The notes under the pieces: model-generated
The model's database searches: none
Told to the model about the DNA's origin: nothing
The model's input: only the letters and a program-made list of their open reading frames with translations
Shown: in pieces, positions 52,748 to 62,912 of the stretch
How positions within the stretch are numbered: the stretch's first letter is position 1
Layout: each line of letters begins with the position of its first letter
Origin: Sphingobium sp. DEHP117
Lineage (GTDB): Bacteria; Pseudomonadota; Alphaproteobacteria; Sphingomonadales; Sphingomonadaceae
DNA length: 64,000 nucleotides
Assembly: GCF_030867385.1 (NCBI RefSeq)
Contig: NZ_JAPFBJ010000003.1
Coordinates: 124,001-188,000 of the forward strand
Direction of reading: 5' to 3'
Position numbers and translations under genes: made by a program

Positions 52748-53422
52748 CTATGGTTTGGGTGTCGTCTCGACCCGCCGGGCCGAGGTGATACGGATCGGGT
52801 TGGCCAGCATCTGACCCGGCATGCCATCCTTCGCGCCCAGCGCGGGGTTGATCGGTCCGCTCAAGATCTTCATGACCACATCCATCCCCTCCACCACCCG
52901 GCCGAACGCGGCGAAGCCCTGATTGTCACCTGGTTTGCTCGGCTGGGCATCGAGGCTGGACATGTCCCCTACCACGATGAAGAAGTCGGACTGCGCGGTG
53001 CCGAGCGCGCGGTGAGCCATCGAAACAGTCCCCGTCTGGTGTGAAAGGCCGGTCTGCGTAGTCGGCTCGTGTGCAATCGGCGGAATGATTTTCTGCCCGG
53101 GCTTCATCACCCTGACGCCCGCCTGGATCAGGCCGAAATTCTCCGCGATATTGACGGCGCGATAGAAGGTCTGCCCGTCATAGCGGCGCTCATCGACATA
53201 GCGCAGGAAGTTACGGGTTGTGATGGGAGCGCGGTCCTTTTCCAGCTCAAGCACGATTGCACCCTCGCTGGTCTGAAGCGCGACCCGCACCACGGCGGGT
53301 TTGGGCTGGGGCGCAACGGCAGGCGGTGGCGATGCGGCGGGCGGGGTCTGCGCCTGCGTCTGCGCGGCGCTCACGAGCACGAGTGCGATTGCAGTCATCC
53401 AACGCCCACGCATCGCCTTCAC
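52748..53422 (-). CDS. periplasmic peptidyl-prolyl isomerase (cyclophilin)
   Basis: A 224-residue exported cyclophilin. The signal peptide ends near SAAQTQAQ, followed by a Pro-rich linker and the isomerase domain: LELEKDRAPITTRNFLRYVDE, YDGQTFYRAVNIAENFGLIQAG and GFAAFGRVVEGMDVV. The GTG at 53422 overlaps the upstream stop (GTGA) and has AGAGG spaced about 7 bases before it; an ATG at 53413 is the alternative. It follows the AI-2E permease gene and is likely co-transcribed. Confidence 0.88.
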   Translation of the reverse strand: MKAMRGRWMTAIALVLVSAAQTQAQTPPAASPPPAVAPQPKPAVVRVALQTSEGAIVLELEKDRAPITTRNFLRYVDERRYDGQTFYRAVNIAENFGLIQAGVRVMKPGQKIIPPIAHEPTTQTGLSHQTGTVSMAHRALGTAQSDFFIVVGDMSSLDAQPSKPGDNQGFAAFGRVVEGMDVVMKILSGPINPALGAKDGMPGQMLANPIRITSARRVETTPKP

Positions 53423-54498
53423 CCTTCACCTCTTGCCTCGGGCGCTGGAGTGCGCGCCCGATCAGCTATGAATATTTCCCAGACCGACAGGAAGAAAGCC
53501 GCGATTACCGGACCAACGATAAGTCCCGACATCCCGAACAGTTCCAGTCCGCCAAGCGTCGAGATCAGCACCATATAATCAGGCATTTGCGTATCCCGCC
53601 CCACAAGAATGGGGCGCAGCAGGTTGTCGACCAGTCCGATGACGAACACGCCGCAGAATACCAATATGCCTCCCTTCAACACGGCTCCTGTCGCAAACAG
53701 GTAGATCGCCACCGGGACCCACACCACGGCGGTACCCAATGCGGGGATCAGCGAGAGGAACGCCATCAGCACGCTCCAGAGCAGCGCGCCGCCAATGCCG
53801 AGCGCCCAGAAAATGATGCCGCCGAGGGCACCCTGCACGATGGCCACGACCATATTGCCCTTGATGGTGGCTCGGACCACTGCCGCAAACTTCTCCGCGA
53901 GCGCTGCGCGGCGGGAGGGGTGGAGCGGCACTGCATCTATCACCTTGCGGGACATGGGCGTCCCGTCGCGCAGCATGAAGAAGCTGAGGTAAAGCATCAC
54001 CGCCAGCGCCAGCAGGAAAGACGCTGCGCGTTGACCGACGCTCAGGGCCTGCGCCGCCAGCGTCTGAAAACTGCTGGAAAGTAATCCGCCAAGTTGCTCC
54101 CTAATCCCATCCAGATTGCCCCAGCCCACACGGTTGAGCTGAATGCGCGCCCAGCGTGGCAGCGCATGACGGACTTGATCGAAATAGTAGGTGAAGTCGA
54201 TCTTGCCAGTCTGAATACCCTGATAAAGGAGCGCCGCTTCCTGGAGCAAAAAGCTCATCAAGACCATCAACGGCACGATGAACACGGCTATCAAGGTTAT
54301 GAGGCTGATGGCGGCCATACTGTTGGGACGATCCGGCCGCCAACGCATCAGTGCGCGCTGCATGGGCGTGAGCATGATCGCCGCGACTACCGCCCACAGG
54401 ATCGCATCAAAGAATGTTGCCACCAGCCACAGGAACAACAGCGTGGCACCGAAGACCAGCCCCAGAAACACGCGGTCCTCGAAACGACGGTTCATCAT
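53419..54498 (-). CDS. AI-2E family (PerM-like) transporter
   Basis: A 359-residue integral membrane protein of the AI-2E/PerM family. About seven to eight helices are visible, including FLGLVFGATLLFLWLVATFF and the paired VWVPVAIYLFATG and VFVIGLVDNLLRPILVGRD, the latter the conserved NLLRP loop. Family members are flexible transporters or permeases of unclear substrate (AI-2 export in E. coli TqsA). The ATG at 54498 follows AGGAG; an ATG one codon later is possible. Confidence 0.9.
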   Translation of the reverse strand: MMNRRFEDRVFLGLVFGATLLFLWLVATFFDAILWAVVAAIMLTPMQRALMRWRPDRPNSMAAISLITLIAVFIVPLMVLMSFLLQEAALLYQGIQTGKIDFTYYFDQVRHALPRWARIQLNRVGWGNLDGIREQLGGLLSSSFQTLAAQALSVGQRAASFLLALAVMLYLSFFMLRDGTPMSRKVIDAVPLHPSRRAALAEKFAAVVRATIKGNMVVAIVQGALGGIIFWALGIGGALLWSVLMAFLSLIPALGTAVVWVPVAIYLFATGAVLKGGILVFCGVFVIGLVDNLLRPILVGRDTQMPDYMVLISTLGGLELFGMSGLIVGPVIAAFFLSVWEIFIADRARTPAPEARGEG

Positions 54499-54634
54499 GG
54501 CGCACTCCTGCCGACTGCCGCTCACTTCGATGAGCCCCATGATTCTCGCATTCAGCACTTCAGCCAAAAACGATCATGGGCTTGCGTGATGCGAAAGGCA
54601 GCGCGCGCAGTCAATGCCGGTGGCGGCGCTTGCC

Positions 54635-54682
54635 AAAAAAAAGAGGCCGGAGACGCTGTGCGCATCCCCGGCCCCCTCTTTC
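54635..54682 (-). terminator. Rho-independent terminator of groESL
   Basis: On the minus strand GAGGGGGCCGGGGATGC...GTCTCCGGCCTC forms a GC-rich hairpin followed by TTTTTTTT. It lies about 20 bases after the groEL stop. Confidence 0.88.
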
Positions 54683-54700
54683 AGATGACTGCGAAAGGAC

Positions 54701-56383
<1,683 letters not shown>

Positions 56384-56422
56384 TTAAGCTTAGTTCAGCC
56401 CAGGATGGCGAGGCCGTTGGCC

Positions 56423-56710
56423 TTAGCCAACGATGCCCAGGATATCCGACTCTTTCATGATGAGCAGGTCTTCGCCATCAACCTTGACCTCGGTGCCGGA
56501 CCACTTGCCGAACAGGATGCGGTCGCCGGCCTTGACGTCCAGCGGGGTAACCTTGCCGTCCTCGGACTTTGCACCGGAACCGACGGAGACAACCTCGCCT
56601 TCCTGCGGCTTTTCCTTGGCGGTGTCGGGGATGATGATACCACCTGCGGTCTTTTCCTCCGCCTCTACGCGGCGGACCAGAACGCGGTCATGCAAAGGAC
56701 GAAATCCCAT
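56423..56710 (-). CDS. groES: co-chaperonin GroES
   Basis: A 95-residue GroES lid of the chaperonin. It starts [25 protein letters not shown], including the mobile loop region, and contains [25 protein letters not shown]. The length is typical. A CIRCE operator is centred about 115 bases upstream, so both chaperonin genes are expected to be repressed by HrcA and induced by heat. Confidence 0.97.
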   Translation of the reverse strand: MGFRPLHDRVLVRRVEAEEKTAGGIIIPDTAKEKPQEGEVVSVGSGAKSEDGKVTPLDVKAGDRILFGKWSGTEVKVDGEDLLIMKESDILGIVG

Positions 56711-56811
56711 ATAATTGCCTTTCCCTTTCCAATGGAGACCCCTAACCTCCTGTCACCCATCCACCTGCCAAAGGCGATGCCGGGCGGAGCGGACCCCCAG
56801 ACAAACTGCGA

Positions 56812-56838
56812 TTAGCACTCTCGGCCTGAGAGTGCTAG
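56812..56838. promoter_or_regulatory. CIRCE operator
   Basis: TTAGCACTC, nine bases, then GAGTGCTAG. Eight of nine bases of each arm match the CIRCE consensus TTAGCACTC-N9-GAGTGCTAA, the HrcA binding site. It lies about 102 bases from the groES start, near the expected transcription start. Confidence 0.95.
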
Positions 56839-56843
56839 CGGCC

Positions 56844-56873
56844 CGTATATGGGGCGACTTTCCAACCTATCAA
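56844..56873 (-). promoter_or_regulatory. groESL sigma-70-like promoter
   Basis: Leftward, TTGATA (56868-56873) and TATACG (56844-56849) are 18 bases apart. The CIRCE element lies immediately downstream, overlapping the expected +1, as in HrcA-controlled promoters. Confidence 0.55.
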
Positions 56874-57079
56874 GGGGCGGGTTAGGAATTTTTTGCAGCG
56901 TTGCGGTTATTGGGACCATTGATGTGGATGGACAACAAGTCACTGATTTTGCTTAGACGACTTGTCTCACGAGGACGATTTCTATGCTTTACCTTTGGAG
57001 GTCCGGCGATTATGCCCCGTCCCGGGACGCATAAGGTAACAATCATCCAGCGTAACAGCATTCATCAAAAGGGAAGTTC

Positions 57080-57772
57080 ATGAAGAAATCACTGGCATTC
57101 ATCGCCGCCATGTTGGCGGCGACCACCTCGTTTGCGGCCTATGCAGCCGATGGCGACAACGCGCGCCTCAGCGTCGGCGTCACCGGCGGCACGCTCGGCG
57201 TCGGCCCCGAGGTGGGCTATCGCGTCTCAGAAATGTTCGGCGTGCGCGCCAACGCTACGTTCCTCAGTGTCAGCCACAATATTGATTCCGACAACATCAC
57301 CTATGATGGCAAGGTCAAGCTGAAGTCGGGCGGCGTCATGGTTGATGTCTATCCGTTCGGTGGCGGCTTCCGCCTGTCTGGCGGCCTGCGGCTCAACGGA
57401 AACAAGGCACGCGGCATCGGCATCGCCAACAATGGCGCCAGCTACACAATCAACGGTCAGACCTACACCACGACCGAAATCTCGTCGGTGCGCGCGGATA
57501 CGGACATCAAGGACGTCGCCCCCGCGCTCACGCTGGGATATGGCGGTGGCCTGTCCAGCGGGCTCGTGTTTGGTGTTGAGGCGGGCGCGTTGTTCCAGGG
57601 TCGGGTGAAGATCAAGCCGTTGACCATCACCGGCACCTGCGCGACCTCAAGCTCCGGGGCATGCGCGACAGTTCTCACCAACCTCGAAGCCGAACGCCAG
57701 AGCGTCAACGACGACATTGATGGCTACAAGGTCTATCCGATCCTGCAACTCACGATCGGCTATCGCTTCTGA
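57080..57772 (+). CDS. outer membrane beta-barrel protein
   Basis: A 230-residue exported protein. The signal peptide (KKSLAFIAAMLAATTSFAAYA) is followed by alternating polar/hydrophobic strands with Gly and aromatic ends: ARLSVGVTGGTLGVGPEVGYRVSE, GVMVDVYPFGGGFRLSGGLRLNG and ALTLGYGGGLSSGLVFGVEAGALF. A terminal strand TIGYRF ends in Phe, the outer-membrane insertion signal. Function beyond a small OmpA/OmpW-like barrel is unclear. The ATG follows AGGGAAG. A terminator lies just after. Confidence 0.85.
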   Translation: MKKSLAFIAAMLAATTSFAAYAADGDNARLSVGVTGGTLGVGPEVGYRVSEMFGVRANATFLSVSHNIDSDNITYDGKVKLKSGGVMVDVYPFGGGFRLSGGLRLNGNKARGIGIANNGASYTINGQTYTTTEISSVRADTDIKDVAPALTLGYGGGLSSGLVFGVEAGALFQGRVKIKPLTITGTCATSSSGACATVLTNLEAERQSVNDDIDGYKVYPILQLTIGYRF

Positions 57773-57792
57773 TCAGCACAACAGTGTAGTTC

Positions 57793-57840
57793 AACCCGTC
57801 GATGCGCAAGGTCTGACCTTTGCGTGTCGGCGGGTTTTCC
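57793..57840 (+). terminator. Rho-independent terminator after the beta-barrel gene
   Basis: AACCCGTCGATGCGCAAGGTC and GACCTTTGCGTGTCGGCGGGTT pair as a long imperfect stem, followed by TTTTCC. It separates the barrel gene from sppA. Confidence 0.75.
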
Positions 57841-57906
57841 TTTGCGGCCAACGCCGCGACACGGTAGAGCCGCACAGAAGCGACCATTTATCGCCGGAGC
57901 CACCGC

Positions 57907-59805
57907 ATGACCTTCCTGAAAGCCATCTGGCGCATCATCATGGGCGTAAAGGATGTGCTCGTCCTGTGCTTCCTGCTGCTGTTCTTCGGCGGTCTCTATG
58001 CGATACTGAGCATGGCACCGGGCGAACGTCCGCTGCATACACATGAGGGGGCGCTGTTGCTCGACCTCAACGGCAGCTTGGTCGAACAACCCCAGGAGAC
58101 GGACCCATTTTCGGCGCTGATGGGCAGCGATGCGCCGGTGTATGAATATCGGCTGCGCGATGTCGTGAGCGCGCTGGACGCGGCCCGCACGGATGCGAAG
58201 GTCAAAGCCGTCGTACTCAATCTCGATGGCTTCTCAGGCGGCGGGCAGGTGGCGCTCATGCGGGTAGGCAAGGCGCTCGATGCCCTGCGCGCCGCGAAGA
58301 AGCCCGTGCTTGCCTATGCCACGCTATACACTGACGACAGCTACATGCTTGCCGCGCATGCCAGCGAAGTCTGGCTCAATCCGCTGGGCGCTGTGGGACT
58401 GAGCGGGCCCGGCGGTTCCATGCCCTATTTCAAGGGATTAATCGACAAGCTTGGCATCGTTGCGCACATCTATCGCGTGGGCACCTATAAGAGCGCGGTC
58501 GAGCCATTCATGCTCAGCGCCCCCTCGCCCGAAGCAAAAGCCGCCAGCCAGGCGCTGGCCGATACGCTGTGGGCCAACTGGCAGGCCGATGTCGCCAAGG
58601 CCCGCCCACGCGCGAAGATTGCCACTTATGCCGCCGCACCCGTTCAGTTGGTAGAAGCCGCAAAAGGTGACCTGTCACAAGCGGCGGTCTCAGCCGGGCT
58701 GATCGACAAGCTGGGCGACGAGCGCGCCTTTGAAGATCGAGTCCTTGCGCTCGCGGGGGAAGCGCCCTCCATGCAGGAGGGGCCGGCCTTCGCCGCTATC
58801 ACCCTCGCAGATTATGCGCGCGCGCATCGCAATGCACGGGATGGCCAGATTGGGGTCGTCACGGTCGCCGGCGATATTATGGACGGCGAAGCCGGCCCCG
58901 GCACCGCAGGGGGCGACAGCATAGCAGCGTTGATAGACGATGCGCTGGAAAATGACGATCTGAAGGCGTTGGTGGTGCGGATCGACTCCCCTGGCGGGTC
59001 GGTGCTGGCATCGGAGCAAATTCGCACCGCGCTTGCCGCCGCGCGGGCAAAGGGCATTCCTGTCGTCGCCTCGATGGGCGACGTCGCGGCGAGCGGCGGA
59101 TACTGGATCGCTACGGCTGCGGACCGTATTGTCGCCGAGCCCTCGACCATCACCGGTTCGATCGGCGTGTTCGGCATCCTCCCGAGCTTTGAAACCATGC
59201 TCGGCAACATCGGCATCACTACCAGTGCTATTAAAACGACCCCGCTCTCAGGCGAGCCGGATGTGTTGGGCGGCATCGGTCAGGATTTCAGCCGTATCTC
59301 CCAGCTCGGCGTGGAAGACATGTATCGCCGTTTCCTTACGCTGGTGGGGCAGGCGCGCAGGAAGACGCCCGAACAGATTGACCGCATTGCGCAGGGCCGG
59401 GTGTGGGATGGCGGCACCGCGCGCCAACTCGGCCTGGTCGACCGGTTCGGCGGGGTAGAAGACGCAGTTGCCGAGGCCGCCCGGCTGGCGAAGATTGACC
59501 CTGCCATGGCGCGGCCGCTCTACATCGATCCGGAGCCGGACCCGTTCACTGCCTTCATCGCACGCATGACCGGCGAGGGCGAGGCGCGCACGCACGCCAG
59601 AGCCGCTTCACGTGATCTTGTCGGCTATCAGGTGGCAAGACAGCGGACGATGCTATTCCGTATGCTAGCCGATGCGCGCATGATGGCTGAAGGGGGATCG
59701 ATCCAGGCGCGTTGCCTGGAGTGCGGCACGTTCGAAGCACCGGCGCCCACCCAGCGCGCGGGCGAGAACGGCCTACTGGCGCTTCTCTCTCGGCTTTTGG
59801 GTTAA
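57907..59805 (+). CDS. sppA: signal peptide peptidase SppA, 67K type
   Basis: A 632-residue membrane-anchored serine protease that degrades cleaved signal peptides. A single N-terminal helix (VLVLCFLLLFFGGLYAIL) anchors it to the inner membrane. Two tandem ClpP-like domains follow. The first has the lysine-bearing YRVGTYKSAVEPFM. The second has the nucleophile serine in VAASGGYWIATAADRI and VVRIDSPGGSVLAS. Length fits E. coli-type SppA (about 618) rather than the short form. Confidence 0.93.
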   Translation: MTFLKAIWRIIMGVKDVLVLCFLLLFFGGLYAILSMAPGERPLHTHEGALLLDLNGSLVEQPQETDPFSALMGSDAPVYEYRLRDVVSALDAARTDAKVKAVVLNLDGFSGGGQVALMRVGKALDALRAAKKPVLAYATLYTDDSYMLAAHASEVWLNPLGAVGLSGPGGSMPYFKGLIDKLGIVAHIYRVGTYKSAVEPFMLSAPSPEAKAASQALADTLWANWQADVAKARPRAKIATYAAAPVQLVEAAKGDLSQAAVSAGLIDKLGDERAFEDRVLALAGEAPSMQEGPAFAAITLADYARAHRNARDGQIGVVTVAGDIMDGEAGPGTAGGDSIAALIDDALENDDLKALVVRIDSPGGSVLASEQIRTALAAARAKGIPVVASMGDVAASGGYWIATAADRIVAEPSTITGSIGVFGILPSFETMLGNIGITTSAIKTTPLSGEPDVLGGIGQDFSRISQLGVEDMYRRFLTLVGQARRKTPEQIDRIAQGRVWDGGTARQLGLVDRFGGVEDAVAEAARLAKIDPAMARPLYIDPEPDPFTAFIARMTGEGEARTHARAASRDLVGYQVARQRTMLFRMLADARMMAEGGSIQARCLECGTFEAPAPTQRAGENGLLALLSRLLG

Positions 59806-59815
59806 GGAGCGGAGC

Positions 59816-60214
59816 ATGGCTCAAACAATCACCGGATCATGCCTTTGCGGCGCCTGCAGCTATAGCACCGAGGCCAGGCCGATCGACATCCGCGCGTGCC
59901 ATTGCACACTGTGCCAGAAAGCGACGGGCGCGCCCTTTTACGCCCGCGTTCGGGTTCCGCTGGATAGCGTGACCATTAACGGCCCAGTGGGCTGGTATCA
60001 CAGCTCGCCCGATCTGCGGCGCGGCTTTTGCCCACGTTGCGGGACCAGCCTGTTTTCGGAACGCGCCTCGGCCAACAGCATCGGCCTCTGCATGGGCAGC
60101 CTGAATGATCCGAACCGATTCCACCCGACCGAGCATATCTGGGTGTCGAAAAAACAGGCCTGGCTCACTCTTGCGGACGACCTGCCTTGTTATAACGAGG
60201 CACCGCCCGCCTAG
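59816..60214 (+). CDS. GFA (glutathione-dependent formaldehyde-activating) family protein
   Basis: A 132-residue zinc protein of the GFA fold. Cysteines are CLCGACSYST near residue 8, CHCTLCQK in the middle and FCPRCGTSLF, in the CxC-x-CxxC and CxxC pattern of the family. The original Gfa catalyses S-hydroxymethylglutathione formation, but most homologues are uncharacterised. It starts 11 bases after sppA and is convergent with lpd. Confidence 0.9.
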   Translation: MAQTITGSCLCGACSYSTEARPIDIRACHCTLCQKATGAPFYARVRVPLDSVTINGPVGWYHSSPDLRRGFCPRCGTSLFSERASANSIGLCMGSLNDPNRFHPTEHIWVSKKQAWLTLADDLPCYNEAPPA

Positions 60215-60231
60215 GCGGCCGCGACGCGTCA

Positions 60232-61632
60232 TCATATGTGGATGGGCTTGCCCTGCACCGCCATCGCCGCCTCTTTCACCGCTTCGCTGTGCGTCGGGTG
60301 CGCGTGGCAGGTGTAGGCGATGTCCTCGGATGACGCGCCGAATTCCATCGCCTGAGCCGCCTGGGCGATCATCGTGCCAGCAAGCGACGCGATGATGTGC
60401 ACGCCCAGCACCCGGTCCGTATCAGCCTCGGCGATGATCTTGACGAAACCGTCCGGCTCATCGTTCGCCTTGGCACGGCTGTTCGCCATCATCGGGAACT
60501 TGCCGACCTTGATCGCTCCCTTGGTCTTGGCCTGCTCCTCGGTGAGCCCGACGCTGGCAATCTCCGGCTGTGTATAGACCACGCCCGGAATCACGTCATG
60601 ATTCACGATACCGGTGAGGCCAGCGATGTTTTCCGCCACCGCGACGCCCTCGTCCTCCGCCTTGTGCGCGAGCATCGGCCCGGGGATCACATCGCCGATC
60701 GCCCATACGCCGGCGACCGAGGTGGCGAACTCGTGATCAGTCTCGATCTGCCCGCGCGCGTTGAGGCTAAGGCCGATCTTGTCCAACCCAAGCCCATCGG
60801 TATTCGGCTTGCGGCCGATCGCGACGAGCACGACATCGGCCTCCATGCTTTCTCCCGTGCCGCCCGTAGCTGGTTCGATGCTCACAGTCGCCTTTTTGCC
60901 TTTCACGGCGACGCCCGTCACCTTGGTGCCGGTCTTGATCTCGAAACCCTGCTTTTTGAAGATCTTCGCTGCGTCCTTGCGGACATCGTCGTCCATGCCC
61001 GGCAGGATCTGATCGAGATATTCGACCACTGTCACCTTCGCACCCAGGCGCCGCCATACGCTGCCCAGCTCCAGCCCGATCACGCCGCCGCCGATCACGA
61101 CAAGATGCTCCGGCACCTTCGCCAGCGCAATCGCCCCGGTGGAATCAACGACCACACCCTTGGCGTTGTCGATCTCCACACCGGGAAGCGGGGTTACAGA
61201 CGAGCCGGTGGCAATGACGATGTTCTTCGCGGTCACGGTCTTGCCTGCAACCTCAACACTGTGGGCATCCTGGAAGCTGGCGTGACCTTTCAACCAGTCG
61301 ACCTTATTCTTTTTGAACAGAAACGCGATGCCGCCGGTGAGCCCCGAGACCACCTTGTCCTTCTCGCCCATCATTGTCGGCAAATCGAGCGATGCGCCGG
61401 AGACATTCACGCCGTATTTGGCGAGCATGCCAGAGTTCACCTCCTCGAACTTTTCCGACGCATGGAGCAGCGCCTTGGAGGGAATGCAGCCGACATTGAG
61501 GCAGGTGCCGCCCAGCGTCTCGCGGCTTTCCACGCAAGCGGTCTTCAACCCCAACTGTGCCGCACGGATCGCCGCGACGTAGCCGCCGGGGCCGGCGCCG
61601 ATAACGAGGACGTCATAGTCATAGTCGGCCAT
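60232..61632 (-). CDS. lpd: dihydrolipoyl dehydrogenase (E3)
   Basis: A 466-residue FAD disulfide reductase that re-oxidises dihydrolipoamide. The FAD motif is VIGAGPGGYVAAIRAAQLG, and the redox disulfide is GGTCLNVGCIPSKALL. The NAD domain is VIGGGVIGLELGSVWRRLG, and the catalytic histidine is in HAHPTHSEAVKEA. It closes the sucAB operon and probably serves the 2-oxoglutarate complex. It could also serve the Bkd complex, whose operon lacks an E3 gene. Confidence 0.96.
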   Translation of the reverse strand: MADYDYDVLVIGAGPGGYVAAIRAAQLGLKTACVESRETLGGTCLNVGCIPSKALLHASEKFEEVNSGMLAKYGVNVSGASLDLPTMMGEKDKVVSGLTGGIAFLFKKNKVDWLKGHASFQDAHSVEVAGKTVTAKNIVIATGSSVTPLPGVEIDNAKGVVVDSTGAIALAKVPEHLVVIGGGVIGLELGSVWRRLGAKVTVVEYLDQILPGMDDDVRKDAAKIFKKQGFEIKTGTKVTGVAVKGKKATVSIEPATGGTGESMEADVVLVAIGRKPNTDGLGLDKIGLSLNARGQIETDHEFATSVAGVWAIGDVIPGPMLAHKAEDEGVAVAENIAGLTGIVNHDVIPGVVYTQPEIASVGLTEEQAKTKGAIKVGKFPMMANSRAKANDEPDGFVKIIAEADTDRVLGVHIIASLAGTMIAQAAQAMEFGASSEDIAYTCHAHPTHSEAVKEAAMAVQGKPIHI

Positions 61633-61649
61633 GTCGGGCTCTCCGTATC

Positions 61650-62906
61650 TTAAAGGTCGATCAGCAGGCGGGTGGGATCCTCGATCGCGTTCTTGATCGC
61701 GACAAGGAATGTCACAGCCTCGCGCCCGTCAATCAGACGATGGTCGTAACTCAACGCCAGATACATCATCGGTCTTACGACTACTTGGCCGTCCCGCACT
61801 ACCGGACGATCCTCGATACGGTGCAAACCCAGAACCGCGCTCTGCGGTGGGTTGATGATCGGGGTTGACATCAGGCTACCGAAGACACCGCCGTTGGAGA
61901 TCGTGAAGGTGCCGCCCTTCATGTCTTCCATCGTCAAGGCGCCGTCCTTGGCCTTCTTGCCGAAGTCACCTATGGTTTTCTCGATTTCCGCCACGCTCAT
62001 GCCTTCCGCATTGCGGATAACAGGCACGACAAGACCATTGGGCGCGGACACCGCGACCGAGATGTCGGCATAATTGTAATAAACGATCTCATCGCCCTCG
62101 ATCTGGGCGTTGACGGCAGGGACGTCTTTAAGCGCCATGCACACCGCCTTGGTGAAGAAGCCCATGAAACCAAGGCGCACGCCATGCTTCTTCTCGAACA
62201 GATCCTTATATTTGTTGCGCGCCTCGATCACGGCCGACATATCGACATCGTTGAAGGTTGTTAGCAGCGCGGCGGTTTCCTGCGCGCTCTTGAGGCGCTT
62301 GGCGACGGTCTGGCGCAGGCGTGTCATCTTCACCCGCTCCTCGGCGCGGGCAGATGAGGCTGGTGCAGCAGCAGGGGCGGCAGCTGCGGACGCCGTAGGC
62401 GCGCTCTGCGCGGCCTTTGCCGTGCCGGCAGCCACGGCGGCCATCACATCGTCCTTTGTCAGGCGCCCGTCGCGCCCGGTACCCTTGATGCTGCTCGGGT
62501 CAAGACCATGCTCCAGCACCAGCCGACGAACAGCCGGAGAAAGGGTCACGGCAGCAGCGTCGTCGGCGCTCGCTGGCGCTGGTGCTGGGGCAGAGGCGGG
62601 AGCGGACACGGCGGCTGGCGCGGACGCAGCCGAGGCAGCTGCGGAAGCAGGAGCCGACGCCGCCTTGCCACCGGCTTCGACCGTCGCAATGATTGCGCCG
62701 ACATTGACGGTGTCGCCTTCCTTCACCAGTAGCTCGCCGAGCACGCCCGCGACCGGAGACGGCACATCCACCGCGACCTTGTCTGTCTCGAGACTGGCAA
62801 TTGGCTCGTCAAGCGCAACCGCATCACCCGGCTTTTTCAGCCACGCGCCGACGGTTGCCTCAGTAACGGATTCGCCGAGCGTGGGAACTTTGACTTCGGT
62901 AGCCAT
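61650..62906 (-). CDS. sucB: 2-oxoglutarate dehydrogenase E2 (succinyltransferase)
   Basis: A 418-residue dihydrolipoamide succinyltransferase. The lipoyl domain has its lysine in [13 protein letters not shown] (about residue 43). A long Ala/Pro/Ser linker and a binding domain ([28 protein letters not shown]) lead to the catalytic core with [12 protein letters not shown]. It is the second gene of sucA-sucB-lpd, 17 bases upstream of lpd and 6 bases downstream of sucA. Confidence 0.96.
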   Translation of the reverse strand: MATEVKVPTLGESVTEATVGAWLKKPGDAVALDEPIASLETDKVAVDVPSPVAGVLGELLVKEGDTVNVGAIIATVEAGGKAASAPASAAASAASAPAAVSAPASAPAPAPASADDAAAVTLSPAVRRLVLEHGLDPSSIKGTGRDGRLTKDDVMAAVAAGTAKAAQSAPTASAAAAPAAAPASSARAEERVKMTRLRQTVAKRLKSAQETAALLTTFNDVDMSAVIEARNKYKDLFEKKHGVRLGFMGFFTKAVCMALKDVPAVNAQIEGDEIVYYNYADISVAVSAPNGLVVPVIRNAEGMSVAEIEKTIGDFGKKAKDGALTMEDMKGGTFTISNGGVFGSLMSTPIINPPQSAVLGLHRIEDRPVVRDGQVVVRPMMYLALSYDHRLIDGREAVTFLVAIKNAIEDPTRLLIDL

Positions 62907-62912
62907 GATGGA